Origin: Metopolophium dirhodum
Taxonomy: Eukaryota; Arthropoda; Insecta; Hemiptera; Aphididae
DNA length: 64,000 bases
Direction: 5' to 3'
Assembly: GCF_019925205.1 (NCBI RefSeq)
Contig: NC_083560.1
Coordinates: 53,118,270-53,182,269, forward strand
The translations under genes and the position numbers were made by a program. Of the stretch, positions 50,226 through 62,088 are shown piece by piece. The notes under the pieces were generated by a model. The model had not been told where the DNA came from. It ran no database searches and saw only the letters and a program-made list of their open reading frames with translations. The number at the start of each line of letters is the position of its first letter. The stretch's first letter is position 1.

Positions 50226-50858
50226 AATACTCATACACGGGTTTCCAGCTACCTGCAATTTATCCTTTTTGTCCGAAGGTTAATAATAATAATAATTGTT
50301 CCGAGAAGTTTATCGATAAAAAATAATCATCGCGCGTATACGAATACTCCAGTCTCCAATTATATTTTATTAAAATAATTTTAAACTATAAAATGCACAC
50401 CGATAACATAAACCAATACACATACAAATTCTATTTATTAGTTATCTCTCCATTGCCTTGCCACGGTGCCTATACGGCTATAAACGTTAATTTCATTTGC
50501 ATGCTGTACTACGTAGTAATAATTGATAATATAGTAATAATTAACACTTACCAGCAGTTCGGACATGTGTAACATCATAAATATTTACAATTATAATTTT
50601 ATATTATTTGTAATACTTAGTGGTTCCCTCTAATGATCTAGATACGCATAAGAAAGAAGTTTCTAATAATCGCTTTTTTAAGAGGTCGTAAAACAGGGAT
50701 CTTAAGATTCACGGGGGAAATTGAAACTTTTTTTTGTTTATTAATGGCTGCGTTTGGTTGCAAGTTATATAATATGTACCTAAATTATTTCACAAAGCTA
50801 AGTGCAATTACGCTGGTTTGTCCATAAAAATAAATAAAATAACCCCTCAAAATTAAAT

Positions 50859-50957
50859 AATTAAATAAAAATTAACCAAGTTAGAGCAAGTTATGTTTTT
50901 TTACTACAATTATTCAAAAACATAACTTGCTCTAACTTGGTTAATTTTTATTTAATT
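50859..50957. repeat. Perfect 42-bp hairpin with 15-nt loop
   Basis: The left arm 50859-50900 (containing ACCAAGTTAGAGCAAGTTAT) is the exact reverse complement of the right arm 50916-50957; the loop is 50901-50915. A transcript would form an uninterrupted stem, longer and more perfect than typical animal microRNA precursors. It could be a tiny snap-back MITE or a small-RNA source. Confidence 0.75.
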
Positions 50958-52293
50958 TTAGTATTTTTTTTTTTTTGAACTGTTTTAAAAAATATGCTCA
51001 ACAAAATGGCTATCTTAAAAATTTTAAATTCTTAAATGCGTAAAAAATTTTTTTGAAAATTTTTGAATTTAAAGAAAAAAATAAATGAATTTTATGCCAT
51101 TCAATCAGAATTTTCATACTTAGTAGTGTAAAAAAAACCGCGTTTAAATATAGTGATTTTACATGGAGATATTAAGGGTGATACGGGACTTTTGGGACAT
51201 ACTGTATAGCCCAGTCGTATGCGTTTGGATCCATTAAATAATTTCATAATAATAATATAATATACATTTTATTATTTTAATGATACTAAAATCATAATAG
51301 CTCATTCCGTGGTAATAATAATATATCTAATTATCGATGTTTGATCGATATTATATTACTATATATTATATATATTTATCGATCCATTTTATGTGATAAA
51401 TATCTATAAGACGTTTTAAAATTATTTTTTTGAGAGGCACTTTGAATAATTTGCCTCCTGGGCCTTTTAGATCCCAGGCCGACACTGGCAGTAACTAAAG
51501 GTTTCCGTAACTCTGGTGAACAAACATATACCGCAGGTTGGTGTAGGTGAATACAGGTAGTTTCCGTGCATTTTTCGATGGTTTAAACTTCGGATCACAA
51601 TCCACAGGACGTAAACAAGTACCCACAGACTACGTGCAAGAATTCGTTCAGCAGTGTCACCCAAACGCCCACAGTTTTTGTGATATATTATTAATGGTTG
51701 TATTTGAAAAAGTATATTCAAATACATATTGCATTGTATGATATTTGATATTTTTTTTCCCTCGCAATCCTCGCGTCATAATTCATAAGAGTATAATATT
51801 TTTATGGTTATCGCGTCTATATTATATTATCGGCGTTCGTAGAGCATACAGCCTGCCGCGCACCCCATGGTGATGGCTATCAGCTGTAGTTTCATTTTCA
51901 AACCACTTTCAAAGACGCGACCTTATCAATTGACCGCGGTTTTAGCCGTTACGTTATCATAGCGTACGAGTCGGCGTCTCGCCCTACAGCCATGGGATAA
52001 ACAAAATTACCGATTATTATTGGTCGTTCATAAGAATATGAATTTATGTTAAGTCATGATGCACATCATCAAAATGGCGCGCCGCTGTTCGTAATTCACT
52101 ACTTCACTCGCTGTTCGTCTGGTTGTCATTCGTCTGCTTACTAGTATTTTACCATAACCTGAACATTTTTTGGTGGTTAATTTCCTCTAAGATACTTTAG
52201 TTGTTTCGGTATAGTGTTATTGGTATTTTCTTTAAACTATTGATTCATTGGTTTTATTTCTAATAGGTACTGATTTTAATATCATTGAAGATC

Positions 52294-55200
52294 ATGGAGA
52301 TGCATATGAATGTTCATGAAATCTGCCGCATCTGTCTTCGTGAGGTGCCCCTCATTGATATTTTAAAGCTTGGAGCGAAAACTTCTATGTGGATGAGCGA
52401 TATCAATTCATACTTCAAGGTCCAAGTAAGTACATTTAACATTTAATTGTTGGTATGTTTTGTTTATACCTTCCATGGTACACCTTGATCTCTTCACATA
52501 CTTTTATTATAAGAAAAATAGGTTCCGTTGTACTTATGGTTATCTCAACAATCTATACGATACATGGTGAAACTCAATTGCTTCATTGTGACTATCACAG
52601 GTTAACACTGCGTTATATTATTTTAAGATGGGTTTGTTATGTTCAAGACAAAACAATATTCAATAAAACTTCGGTAAGAATGTAATCCTAGTAACACAGA
52701 CAATTTATTTAGTCCCAACCACATAATTAGTGTGAACCCCGTAAAGTCGATAACTCCGTCAAGACAGAAAAATTGGACGGCCCCATGCGATCCGTCTTGG
52801 CAAAGTGTTACTGTTAATAGGTACGCCTAACAAAATTTAATGTGTAGGTATATACTTAACCATCCGGGCAAACCAATTCCCTACAACAAACACACAAAGG
52901 TTACCTGCTTACTTTTTTTACAGGGTTTTAATTCTGAAATAGGTACTATGGCCCATATGGAAAAGTCACAGCAATTTTCTCAAATTTTTGTTGTGAAAAT
53001 TTACTAATATTATTTTGTCTTGTAGAATAAAGATAAACAATTTTCTTAAATTAATATAACACTGTTAACCAGTGGTAGACTATAACTGTGGTTTAGTATT
53101 CTAGATAATAAATAAGTACTGAAAAATATATATCGTTTTCGTAATCCAACCTTGATGACTTAAGATCTATATTGAATTATAATTTAATTTAAAATAATCA
53201 TAATAAATAAAAGAGTAATCATATTAAATTTAAATTGGAAAAATTGTAAAGTAAGTATTAAACTTACTTATATTGAGATAAATAATATCAATAATTTCAA
53301 CAAAAAAATTAAACTTTAAATTAAATTAATTTCAACTTCTTCTAATAGGTATGCACATAATTTTTTTTTTTTATTATAATAGAAATTAGAAATTAAACAT
53401 TATTAAATAAATACTATTTCATTTAATCTTAATTTAAACTTCAGTTATACAATTTCATTAGTTGTCGTGAGGTGAAGAAATTAGTAAGCATAATATTCTA
53501 GAAGTTATGCTATTTAGTGTCATAAACCTCAGACATTATTTTACGAGTATGAAAGTATATTTAATAATAGGTACAAATATACCAAATTAATACTTGTCTT
53601 ATAATATAAAAAAAGCAAGGCTGGGCAAGTTAATGATTTTTTTTTTACTCAGTTAAGTTAAGTTAATATGCACTAATAACAAAAAGTTTAAAGTTAATTT
53701 AACTGTAGGTTAACTCAGTTAAGCTTAAAAGTTAATAACACTTTTTGTTAACTTTTTGTTAAGTTCAAAATAAGTTAAATTGTTTACACAGCGCTAGCAT
53801 ACTTTTAATTTTTTCCCGACTCAAAACTAAATCATAGGTTACAGTGTTTAAACTTTATACAGTATTTCAATATAAGTTAAATTTGAACGGTATGAATTTT
53901 TAACTTTTAACAGTTCACGGTAAATATTTTTTGACATAAAAACAAAATAGTCTGAAATAGTGAAATATAATTAAATTAAAAACAAAATAAATTAAGTTAA
54001 CAGTTAAGTTAATAAAAAGCCAAAGTAACTAGTTAAACTTTAACTTTTTAACTTGTTAATGCCCAGCCTTGAAAAATAGTATACTCACAAATATTCAAAT
54101 ACAAATTCATCAATAGCAAAAGTTACTAATTTTTATATATTTGTTTATTAACTATTATATGTTGATTTTACATGAGATGACTCAAGGCCAATCTAGTAGT
54201 TTTGATTAAATGTTATGCCTAGTCCTCTATTATACATTTGTACCAATATCTGGTTTACCACCATTTTGTGAACTACCTAACTATAAAATATATGTGTATA
54301 GGTAGTATACGGTAAACCAATGTTTTTTTTTTATATATAGCTGGGTTATCTACATCATTATGTAATTAAATTTGTAACAACTTGAAACAAATTTCTGTCT
54401 TACATGGCAATTTATTGGACTATTCAATAAAAATGTGCGAATTCAATAAGTCCAGAGTCCTAATTATGATTATTGTAGGAAGAGGTGGCTTGGAAGATAG
54501 GTTAGGTTGCCTATGTAGATTGGGAAAAATTGTATAGGTAGGATACATACAAACTGCTGTATACTTACATACCCAAAATAATGTACTTAACTTCAATACA
54601 TTTTTTTAATATTCTTCAATTCAAATTATTTACTATTAATTATTTATTTTATTCTGTTTTTATCGGGTATTTATTTAATTACAATATATTATTTATAGTA
54701 GTTAACATTGATATATTGTGATAAGTTATGGCAGATAATATCCAATGCATGGTAACACATTATCGTTTCAAAAATTACAATGCACAAGCCGCCTCTGATT
54801 GTAGGTATTATTCATTATTTTAAACCACATTATAGTCGTTGCCGTTTTTGAATTGACTCTAATCTGAAACCTATTAATTTATGGTTACTTAGTCTAAAAT
54901 CTAATGTGACACCATTGACTCAAATGTCAATGTTTTTTACTTTGGCTTTTAGAATGTGGTTAATTACTAATTTGATAAATAATATTGTACATTATGTAAT
55001 AATATTAATTTTATATATTTAGTTAACATTTGACGATGACAAATCTACAAGTTTGTGTAAAAGATGTATAGGAAAGATCAAAACCTGGCGCAAACAAGTG
55101 GAACGTGCCGAACGTTGCCAATTTATTGTAGACTACCTCGATACAGTGGTATGTAGACCAATTTTTATAAGTCTGTTTATATTAATGTTAACCCTTTCAC

Positions 55201-56114
55201 TACTCCAGATGTACCATTATGTTCCTGTATTTTTTAATTTTGCCATTTTCAGTAACCATACAATTTTAAGAAACCCTTTCTCAAATTATTTTAAACTTAA
55301 ATAATTAGATCATATACCTATATCTTTAAATTGAAATTAAAAAAATTAAAAAAGTTAATTATAATAAGATGGTATTTCTTATATATTTCATTAGATCAGC
55401 ATTGATATATTTTGGATAAGGCAATGAGTGACTGTTCTTTGACATAAAAATATATAATACCATTTTAACTTTTTTGAGTATAATAATTAATAAATAAATA
55501 AAATTAACAGTTTGTTATATTATGTCACAACATCTTTAGGTCTATTCACCCATTGGTGCAAACACTAATGACTTATCTGAAATATAAACACTAAATCTCA
55601 TATACAGGGTGATTCATTTATCATTCAACAATCATTATTTCAAGAAATATAAATGTTTTTTAAAATATTATTTTACATAGTGTCAAGTCATTTACTAACC
55701 AACGTTTTTAACTCCGCTCATCAAAACTTTAAATACTTATAACTCATAAACTACTCGCCCTAAATACATATATTCTGCTTTGGAATATGAAATTAAAAAC
55801 TATGTTATCATTCAAAAATTAAAAAATTAAAAAATAAATTTTTAATAAAAACGTTGTTTTGTAAGCAACTTGAAACTATGGAAAATAATATTTTCAAAAA
55901 CATTTATACTTCTTGAAATAATGAATTTTTAATGATAAAAGAATCATCCTGTATATAACTTGTACAAATCTAATTTGGTATAACTTATAAGTTACAGTTA
56001 ATGTGTTTTTTAGCTATTTTACTGACTCATTATAATATATGTTGTTATTTTTTTATTTAGTACCAAAAGCAGATAGTGGGAGGAGAAATAAAAAAAGAAA
56101 ACGAAGAAAAATAA
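52294..56114 (+). CDS. Stand-alone ZAD-domain protein, copy B (three exons)
   Basis: Exons 52294-52425, 55023-55148 and 56061-56114 give 44 + 42 + 17 residues. Introns are phase 0 (CAA/GTAAGT...TTTAG/TTA and GTG/GTATGT...TTTAG/TAC), at the same positions as in copy A. Zinc-ligand pairs are CRIC (residues 11-14) and CKRC (residues 56-59). The third exon encodes a charged tail QIVGGEIKKENEEK, and AATAAA follows near 56156. Upstream sequence (52130-52293) is closely similar to that of copy A, including TTCTAATAGGTACTGATTT, which could be a 5'-UTR splice acceptor. Length (about 103 residues) equals one ZAD plus a tail, with no C2H2 fingers. Intron 1 contains a hAT-like MITE absent from A; intron 2 has the shared palindromic MITE. 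Exon differences from copy A are mostly amino-acid changing, and the gene remains open. Function unknown. Confidence 0.75.
53616..54071. mobile_element. hAT-like MITE in intron 1 of ZAD copy B
   Basis: Ends CAAGGCTGGGCAAGTTAA and the complement of TTAATGCCCAGCCTTG are inverted, with GTTAAGTTAA words repeated near both. Flanks AAAAAAAG and AAAAATAG form an 8-bp duplication with one change. Absent from copy A. Confidence 0.75.
55601..55957. mobile_element. Palindromic MITE in intron 2 of ZAD copy B
   Basis: Ends TATACAGGGTGATTCATTTA and the complement of TGATAAAAGAATCATCCTG form the terminal inverted repeat. It is a shorter relative of 17313-17948 in the same intron position, having lost part of the left half and centre. 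Confidence 0.7.
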
Positions 56115-56678
56115 ATTTAAGATAAAGGCAATATTGTAATCAAAATGTTTCTTCAATAAAATATATTTTACTTAATTGGAAACTTTGTGGTTTATTTAGT
56201 TATAATATGATTAAAGTACTTTGGAGTTTTTGCATACCAAACATTAAACTATAGAATAGTTATTAAATTAGTTATTTATTATTTTAAAATGAAACATGAG
56301 TTATTTTAGAATTAATTCATAATTTATTTTATAACATCAACTAAGTTAGATCTTACAATTTAGATTGTTACAAAATAGTATTTATTTATTTATTTAAATC
56401 AATAGTTAAGCATACTAGTTAATTTAATGAAAGTATATTATATAACAGCTTAGATTGAATTTCGGTTTACTTAATAGTTTATTAGTTTATGAAGAAAATT
56501 GAAACATATATCTTAATTATTATTATACAGTTAAACCTGTAGTCTCAGGACAATTAAAAATGTCCGTTATAGTCAGGCTTTAGTATTTTTTCGTCAAGCT
56601 TGTATACATATTTGTTTAATGAAAAATTGTTGATAGTAAATATTAGTACATATTACATTATGTATAAGTACACACATA

Positions 56679-57003
56679 CAGTCGTTGCCAGATAAATTGA
56701 GGCGGGGTGCGATAACGGAAAACCAATGGTTCTCCGTATTTGATTATTATTTCCGAAAATACATCAATAAACCAACAATTGTCACAAAAATTATTTTACG
56801 ATATTAATTTAAAATCAAATATTCTGATAATAATCTTTTATTTAAGAACAAAAAGTAGAAATTGTAAAATAATATAAATAATATAATAATAATAATAATA
56901 ATAAATAAAAATTTTTGCACTGAGCCAAGTTTGAACTGGTAAGGTTTTCTACACTTACTGAAAAGCGCCGCCGCCGCCGTCTAAATTTATCTGGCATCGA
57001 CTG
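56679..57003. mobile_element. 325-bp MITE with TA duplication
   Basis: CAGTCGTTGCCAGATAAATT at the left and the complement of AATTTATCTGGCATCGACTG at the right form good inverted repeats, and TA flanks both (56677-56678, 57004-57005). This matches the Tc1/mariner pattern. Inside are a (TAA)n tract and GCC triplets. Confidence 0.75.
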
Positions 57004-57205
57004 TACATCAATGATCAATTAAACATTAATACATAATAATAAATATATCGGAGTATGTAATTAGTCGTAACCCACCATGCCTTGACTGTCAAGGCTTGAA
57101 TATATGCAATCGCAAGCAGCATTGTCATGTTTAGTATTTGTACATATGCATGCAATTATATTTAAGTTAAACTAACATTATTTTCTGTTATCAAAGTATC
57201 GGAAG

Positions 57206-57347
57206 CAGTAGCGTATCTAGGATTTTTTCATGGAGGGAGGGGATATACAATTTTTAATAGACATTCAGTATACACATATTATATTCATATTATTATATAC
57301 ATGTATTGTGTCTCAGGGGGACCATATCCCCCCTAGATACACCAACG
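57206..57347. mobile_element. 142-bp MITE
   Basis: CAGTAGCGTATCTAGG and the complement of CCTAGATACACCAACG are inverted ends; the interior is AT-rich with a GGGGGACCATATCCCCCC palindrome near the right end. No target duplication is clear. Confidence 0.5.
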
Positions 57348-57589
57348 TCAGAGAGGAATATTACTGTCTGTGTCTGTACTAGAAAGGGGTTGTTATAGAC
57401 AGGTAGAAATACCTTTAAATACCTATCATTTTGTCCCCAAGTCAGGTATTACTGTAGTACTTATAATAATAACTAGCATTGCTGAGTGCTGAATTTCATT
57501 GTATATTAAAATATATAACAACTATATTTATCATAGTTATATAATTGTATGTAAAATATTAAACCTTCGAATAGGTACTTCACTTTTAA

Positions 57590-58230
57590 ATTCTGAGCTG
57601 AGTGGTGAATGCATTGTTTATACAATGTTTTTTGTCTATAAATCTTTTTCTTAATAGAGAAGAATCATTGTAGTTCAATTTTTAACATCAGTATCTTTTC
57701 TTGTAGAAAAGTGAATCTAGTTGGTACTTTTGAGATGTCAAAATCGAAAACTCTTTATTGTTTTTAAAAGCATCGAGAAAAACAAAAATTTTCACTCAAA
57801 ACCCAGTTTTTGTACAAATAATATAACAGTAGGAATTTTTTTTTCATGATACAATTTTCAAAACATTTTGACTGTTTGAGCTATTTATGGAAGTACCATG
57901 TAAGACATTTTTATTTTTATTATTTTTTTTTTTCAATTATTGTCGCTAAGAAATCATTCTCTCAGTTATAAAACTTAAAATTAATTTAATATTGAGTTCC
58001 TCATAAGTTGTTGTCACTGTATATCAAAAAAAATTTGAGCGTAAATCCACAATAATATTTAAGTAGAGATTTATGTTAGAATTTTAATGAGGTTTGTCAA
58101 AATCATGAAAATTTGTTAATTATTTTTGTTTTTATATCTAAGATTTGAAGAAAAAATCAAGAAGCCTCAATAGTTTCTCTTTCTTTAACAAAAAAAAAAT
58201 AAGTTTACCGGAAATTCAAATATGAGCTAA
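57590..58230 (+). repeat. Dispersed repeat R1, left half
   Basis: Starts TTCTGAGCTGAGTGGTGAAT and continues with GTGAATCTAGTTGGTACTTT, a TTTTGACTGTTTGAGCTATT block and AATATTGAGTTCCTCATAAG, in the order of 28305-28900. No coding content. Confidence 0.6.
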
Positions 58231-58767
58231 TCTTTAAAATGAAATCATTTTTGTTAAGGTAGTAATAATAGTGCCACACTTTTTATTTCGGATAACTGGA
58301 AATAAAAGCACTTATATTTTAATTGATTCAGTTCAATTTGAAAGCAAATAGTTATATTATAAATTGTTTTAAATATTTTTTAAGCAATTTTCATACTTAA
58401 ACGCACTGAATTGATCTAAAGGTCCATTGTATTAGTACAAAGTCGAGCAAGTATAATAGTACTATGTAAAAGTATAAAATGTTGAAATAAGTGTTTCTTT
58501 AATCTGTCCTTTAAAGCTATAATTCCTGTACAGAGAAATAAAGTACGACATTTGGTTACTTTCTAATAATCCAATTCATCAAGAGATCTGTGAAGTATAT
58601 TAAATCATGAAGGCAAGTATGTTTATAAACTAATTAATTCAAAAGATACCTTTTGATTATTATTATTAAAAACTGTACAGATTTTTCCCTTTAACCCAAC
58701 ATTTTAAAAACCTCTTGACTACCCCTAAACAAACAACATGTATGCATGTAAATATTTAATCTAAAAC

Positions 58768-58985
58768 TTATGATGAGGTGATGTCAATAGGTGATAGCCT
58801 ACCTATATGATATTCATCAGCTTGTTCTAAGCGTATTGATTGATTTGTTCTTAATAGTGCATTAATTTCATCCAAACACGTTCTAATGTTTGTAAATAAA
58901 CCTACAGTTAAACAAAAGTTACAACTATCATATCTGTTGTAGTCTTTCACATTTAAAATAAAAGCTTTTGCTGGGGGATCAAAAA
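58768..58985 (-). pseudogene. Fragment of a transposase-like protein common in aphids
   Basis: The minus strand reads DPPAKAFILNVKDYNRYDSC, NFC, then INALLRTNQSIRLEQADEYH and IGRLSPI to a stop. It resembles the region of large insect transposase-like proteins where a DAPARAF motif precedes C-x2-C, a NAxLRT block and a HHxG segment, possibly related to CACTA-type transposases. Family name is from memory and uncertain. No other part of the protein was found around it. Confidence 0.4.
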
Positions 58986-61315
58986 CATCTTGTGAAATAT
59001 AACAAGAAATGTTTCATCATGTACCTACTTAAAAAGCCACCATTTAGTAAAATTGTATTTATTTAAAATATAAAAAATTCTAGAAAATGTTTGATACAAT
59101 TTGGTTTTTTTTCATTTAGCATGATAAACACCAACTGATAAGACCCAGAGTAAAACTATTTTGTACAATTTTGTCTTTTGGAATATTTTAAAATAAATTT
59201 AAATTGGCCAGGAACTTTTTCTGATAGGCAAACCATCAATGTTTAAACCTAACTGAACTATACAAAAAAAATTCAAATAGGTAAAATACTCGAGTAGTAT
59301 ATGTGATAACACAAACTATGTAGGTACCCATACATATATATGTACTGTGATCCATTATTATTATATTATTATGATTTTTTGCAGTTTTGAATAATGTTTG
59401 AACATCTTTAGGCCGTTCAAATCTTACATGTCTTAATAATATTTATAATAGTTTATAGACAAAGGTATATAAAACATAATATTTAATAATTACTTTTTGT
59501 GGTTTTTCTTCTAATCTTAAATTATTTGTTATACCTCGGTTATTACATAGTTAGGATTATTTGGTACCAACATTTACCAATATAATAACAAGTTATCTGT
59601 GTTATTTGAGATTTCATTAAAATGTGAGATATGTCGGAACTTCCATTTGTGCTGAAAAGTTGAGAGTCCATTGATATTGTTAAAAATAATAGTATTTTAT
59701 AGTTTTTCTTTTATATGCTAGAGCTAGGATTATATTTATAACGTTTGAGTAAATTGAACACTTTTTAGATTCTATAATAATTCTTTTAGGTTCTAAATAG
59801 GTAACATAGGTATTGTATATTGATTTCCCCCTTTTCATCAGAAATAAAATCAAAATACACATATAAATAGTTGATCTTCTCTTGTAAATTTTATTGTATA
59901 TAAACAGTGTTTTATTTTTGTATAATTTAGTAGGAAAAAACTAACAATTATTAATTTAGTCAGTTAATATTTCAATTTTCAATTTCATTAGAACATTAAG
60001 CCGGTTTATTTCACATAAAATTAGTTAATCTAAGTCCAGAAAGTATTTTTTAATAAATAAAGAAAGTTTGTTTATTATAGATACCTACCTCATACTTAAT
60101 ACTTCATAATTACTTTATTTAACCTACCATGCATAAACAATTGTACCTAACTAAAGATAAAACATATTTCATGAAAAATTCTTCAAATAATTTTGTATTT
60201 AAAAACTACCATAAAATAAATTATTTTTATTAATTGTCAAACAAAAATCTATTTTTAATGTTATGTATAAACGAATTATGATTTTTATTCTCATGTGGAA
60301 CCCATTGAGTACATAGGCATTTGTGTGGAAAGAACAAAGTGGGCAGCTCCTATTCCTGTGAGCTCAATATTTTTCTCCAAATTAAGTATATAAATTGCTG
60401 CAAATATAAGGCTGAATTAAGGTATACAATTTTCATATTAATAAATTAACCATAAAAATATCTACAAAATAATTGATTAGAATTATGTTATAAAAATGCT
60501 GCCCCCCCCCCTCGGCCACTCCATTTCAGCAAGATCTATGCAGGCCTATGGTTGGGAACGATGACTAAAATATTCTTTAATGTTGGTTTCAAAAAACAAT
60601 GTGTATTTAAGTATAGTTATGTTTCGATATTTCTTAAAAAAGTTATGAATAATCAATTGGGTGATTACCTATTTATTAAGTAAAAATTAATTATATTATT
60701 CATGAATTATGGAGATTGAAAAATATTTAATACCATTCATACTATTAATAATTCCCAATTATATATTATACTATACGAAATAATATAAACGGGCAAATGC
60801 GTGGAATGCTTACCCAAAAAAAAAGGAAGACAACAATTTGATATTTAATGCCTGTCTGGTATTCGTGTTGTTCACGGTACAGCAGCTGATGGGCGCATCA
60901 GGTAGTGACAGTAAAATGAGAACCACTGACTACTAGCTAGTACTACCCAGCAGGTTGAGGTCCGAGGGTAAAACGGTAGCTCTCCGTCACTTTTCTAGTG
61001 AACAAAAAAAAGGTTGAACTGGTTGAAGTGGCATGATTATTCTAGGGTGTAGCGCAGGGGGGCGCCCGGGATTTTGGGCCACCACAGTTTTACATTTATA
61101 ACAGGTTGACGCGGTGATTGGGCCACTATTTTCAACGATTTTAATATTGTTGCATCCGGTAATTGGGCTACTAAATTAATATGTCATATATAAATTTCTT
61201 ATTACAAATTTAAATTTCCTATAATCGTTAGAATCTATTCATGTTGACGGCACTTTCGAATACTGAATAAGGCATTTTTATCTATTATTTCATAATCGTG
61301 GTTATTAAGATAATT
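58986..61315. other. AT-rich DNA, no gene seen
   Basis: No coding sequence is recognised. The GC-richer part at 60840-61150 contains TTGGGCCAC-like words three times and a GCGCAGGGGGGCGCCCGGG stretch near 61052, probably the end of an old DNA transposon. Confidence 0.4.
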
Positions 61316-62088
61316 CATATCGACGGTATTCTGTTAAAAGGACGTTTACCACACAAAATCGAAAAATACGTTTTTGTTATCTAAATGTTCAGAAAAATCA
61401 CGAGCATACTCTTGTAAAACGGCGTATACATCTACTGAAAAATAAGATAGCAATACCGAGTACAAGATATGCAGACGCCCTTTTAAAAATTAAAATAATC
61501 TACTCAGAACTGTTGAAAGGGCTTATACCACACCGAATGCTTGCTAATTGTTTACAACCTTTACAGCTTGTAAGAATAATTATGATTATTGGTGTTTGTA
61601 TATTACCAGATTGAACCAAGTGGTTTTACTAGGTTACACACTGAACATTACTTGTATTGGTAACACTTAATAACAAATTTCCCTCCAATTTCATATTATC
61701 AGTTAACAATAAACCGACAAGTTAATAGATACAATATAGTATAATGTATAGATATACAAATACTGTATAAAATTAAAAGGGCGTTTGTAGAAATGAAAAT
61801 GTTAAAAGGACTTATACCACTATTATTATATGTTTTTAAAAGGGAGTTTATAAAATTGAAATTGTTAAAAGGGCCTACACCACATACTTTTTTTTTTAAA
61901 TGAATATACCATTAAATATAAATTTAGTTCAAGTAATTTAATAAGCAATTTTAGTTCCATGGAGTCTCACGTTTGATAAAATGTATAAATGAATGTTCTA
62001 TCTTAAAAATTGAGTATTAATCAGTTTTATTTGTTTCCTGAAAAAAAGTAAAATTTATACGCCCTTTTAACAAAATACCGTCGATATG
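61316..62088. mobile_element. TIR element with about nine TTAAAAGGGC repeats
   Basis: CATATCGACGGTATTCTGTT (61316) and the complement of AACAAAATACCGTCGATATG (ending 62088) are inverted ends. GTTAAAAGGGC followed by TATACCAC, or variants, occurs about nine times in both orientations (for example 61334, 61513, 61800, 61866). There is no coding capacity. A convincing target duplication is not visible; ATAT inside the palindromic end could be a 4-bp one. Superfamily unknown. Confidence 0.65.
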
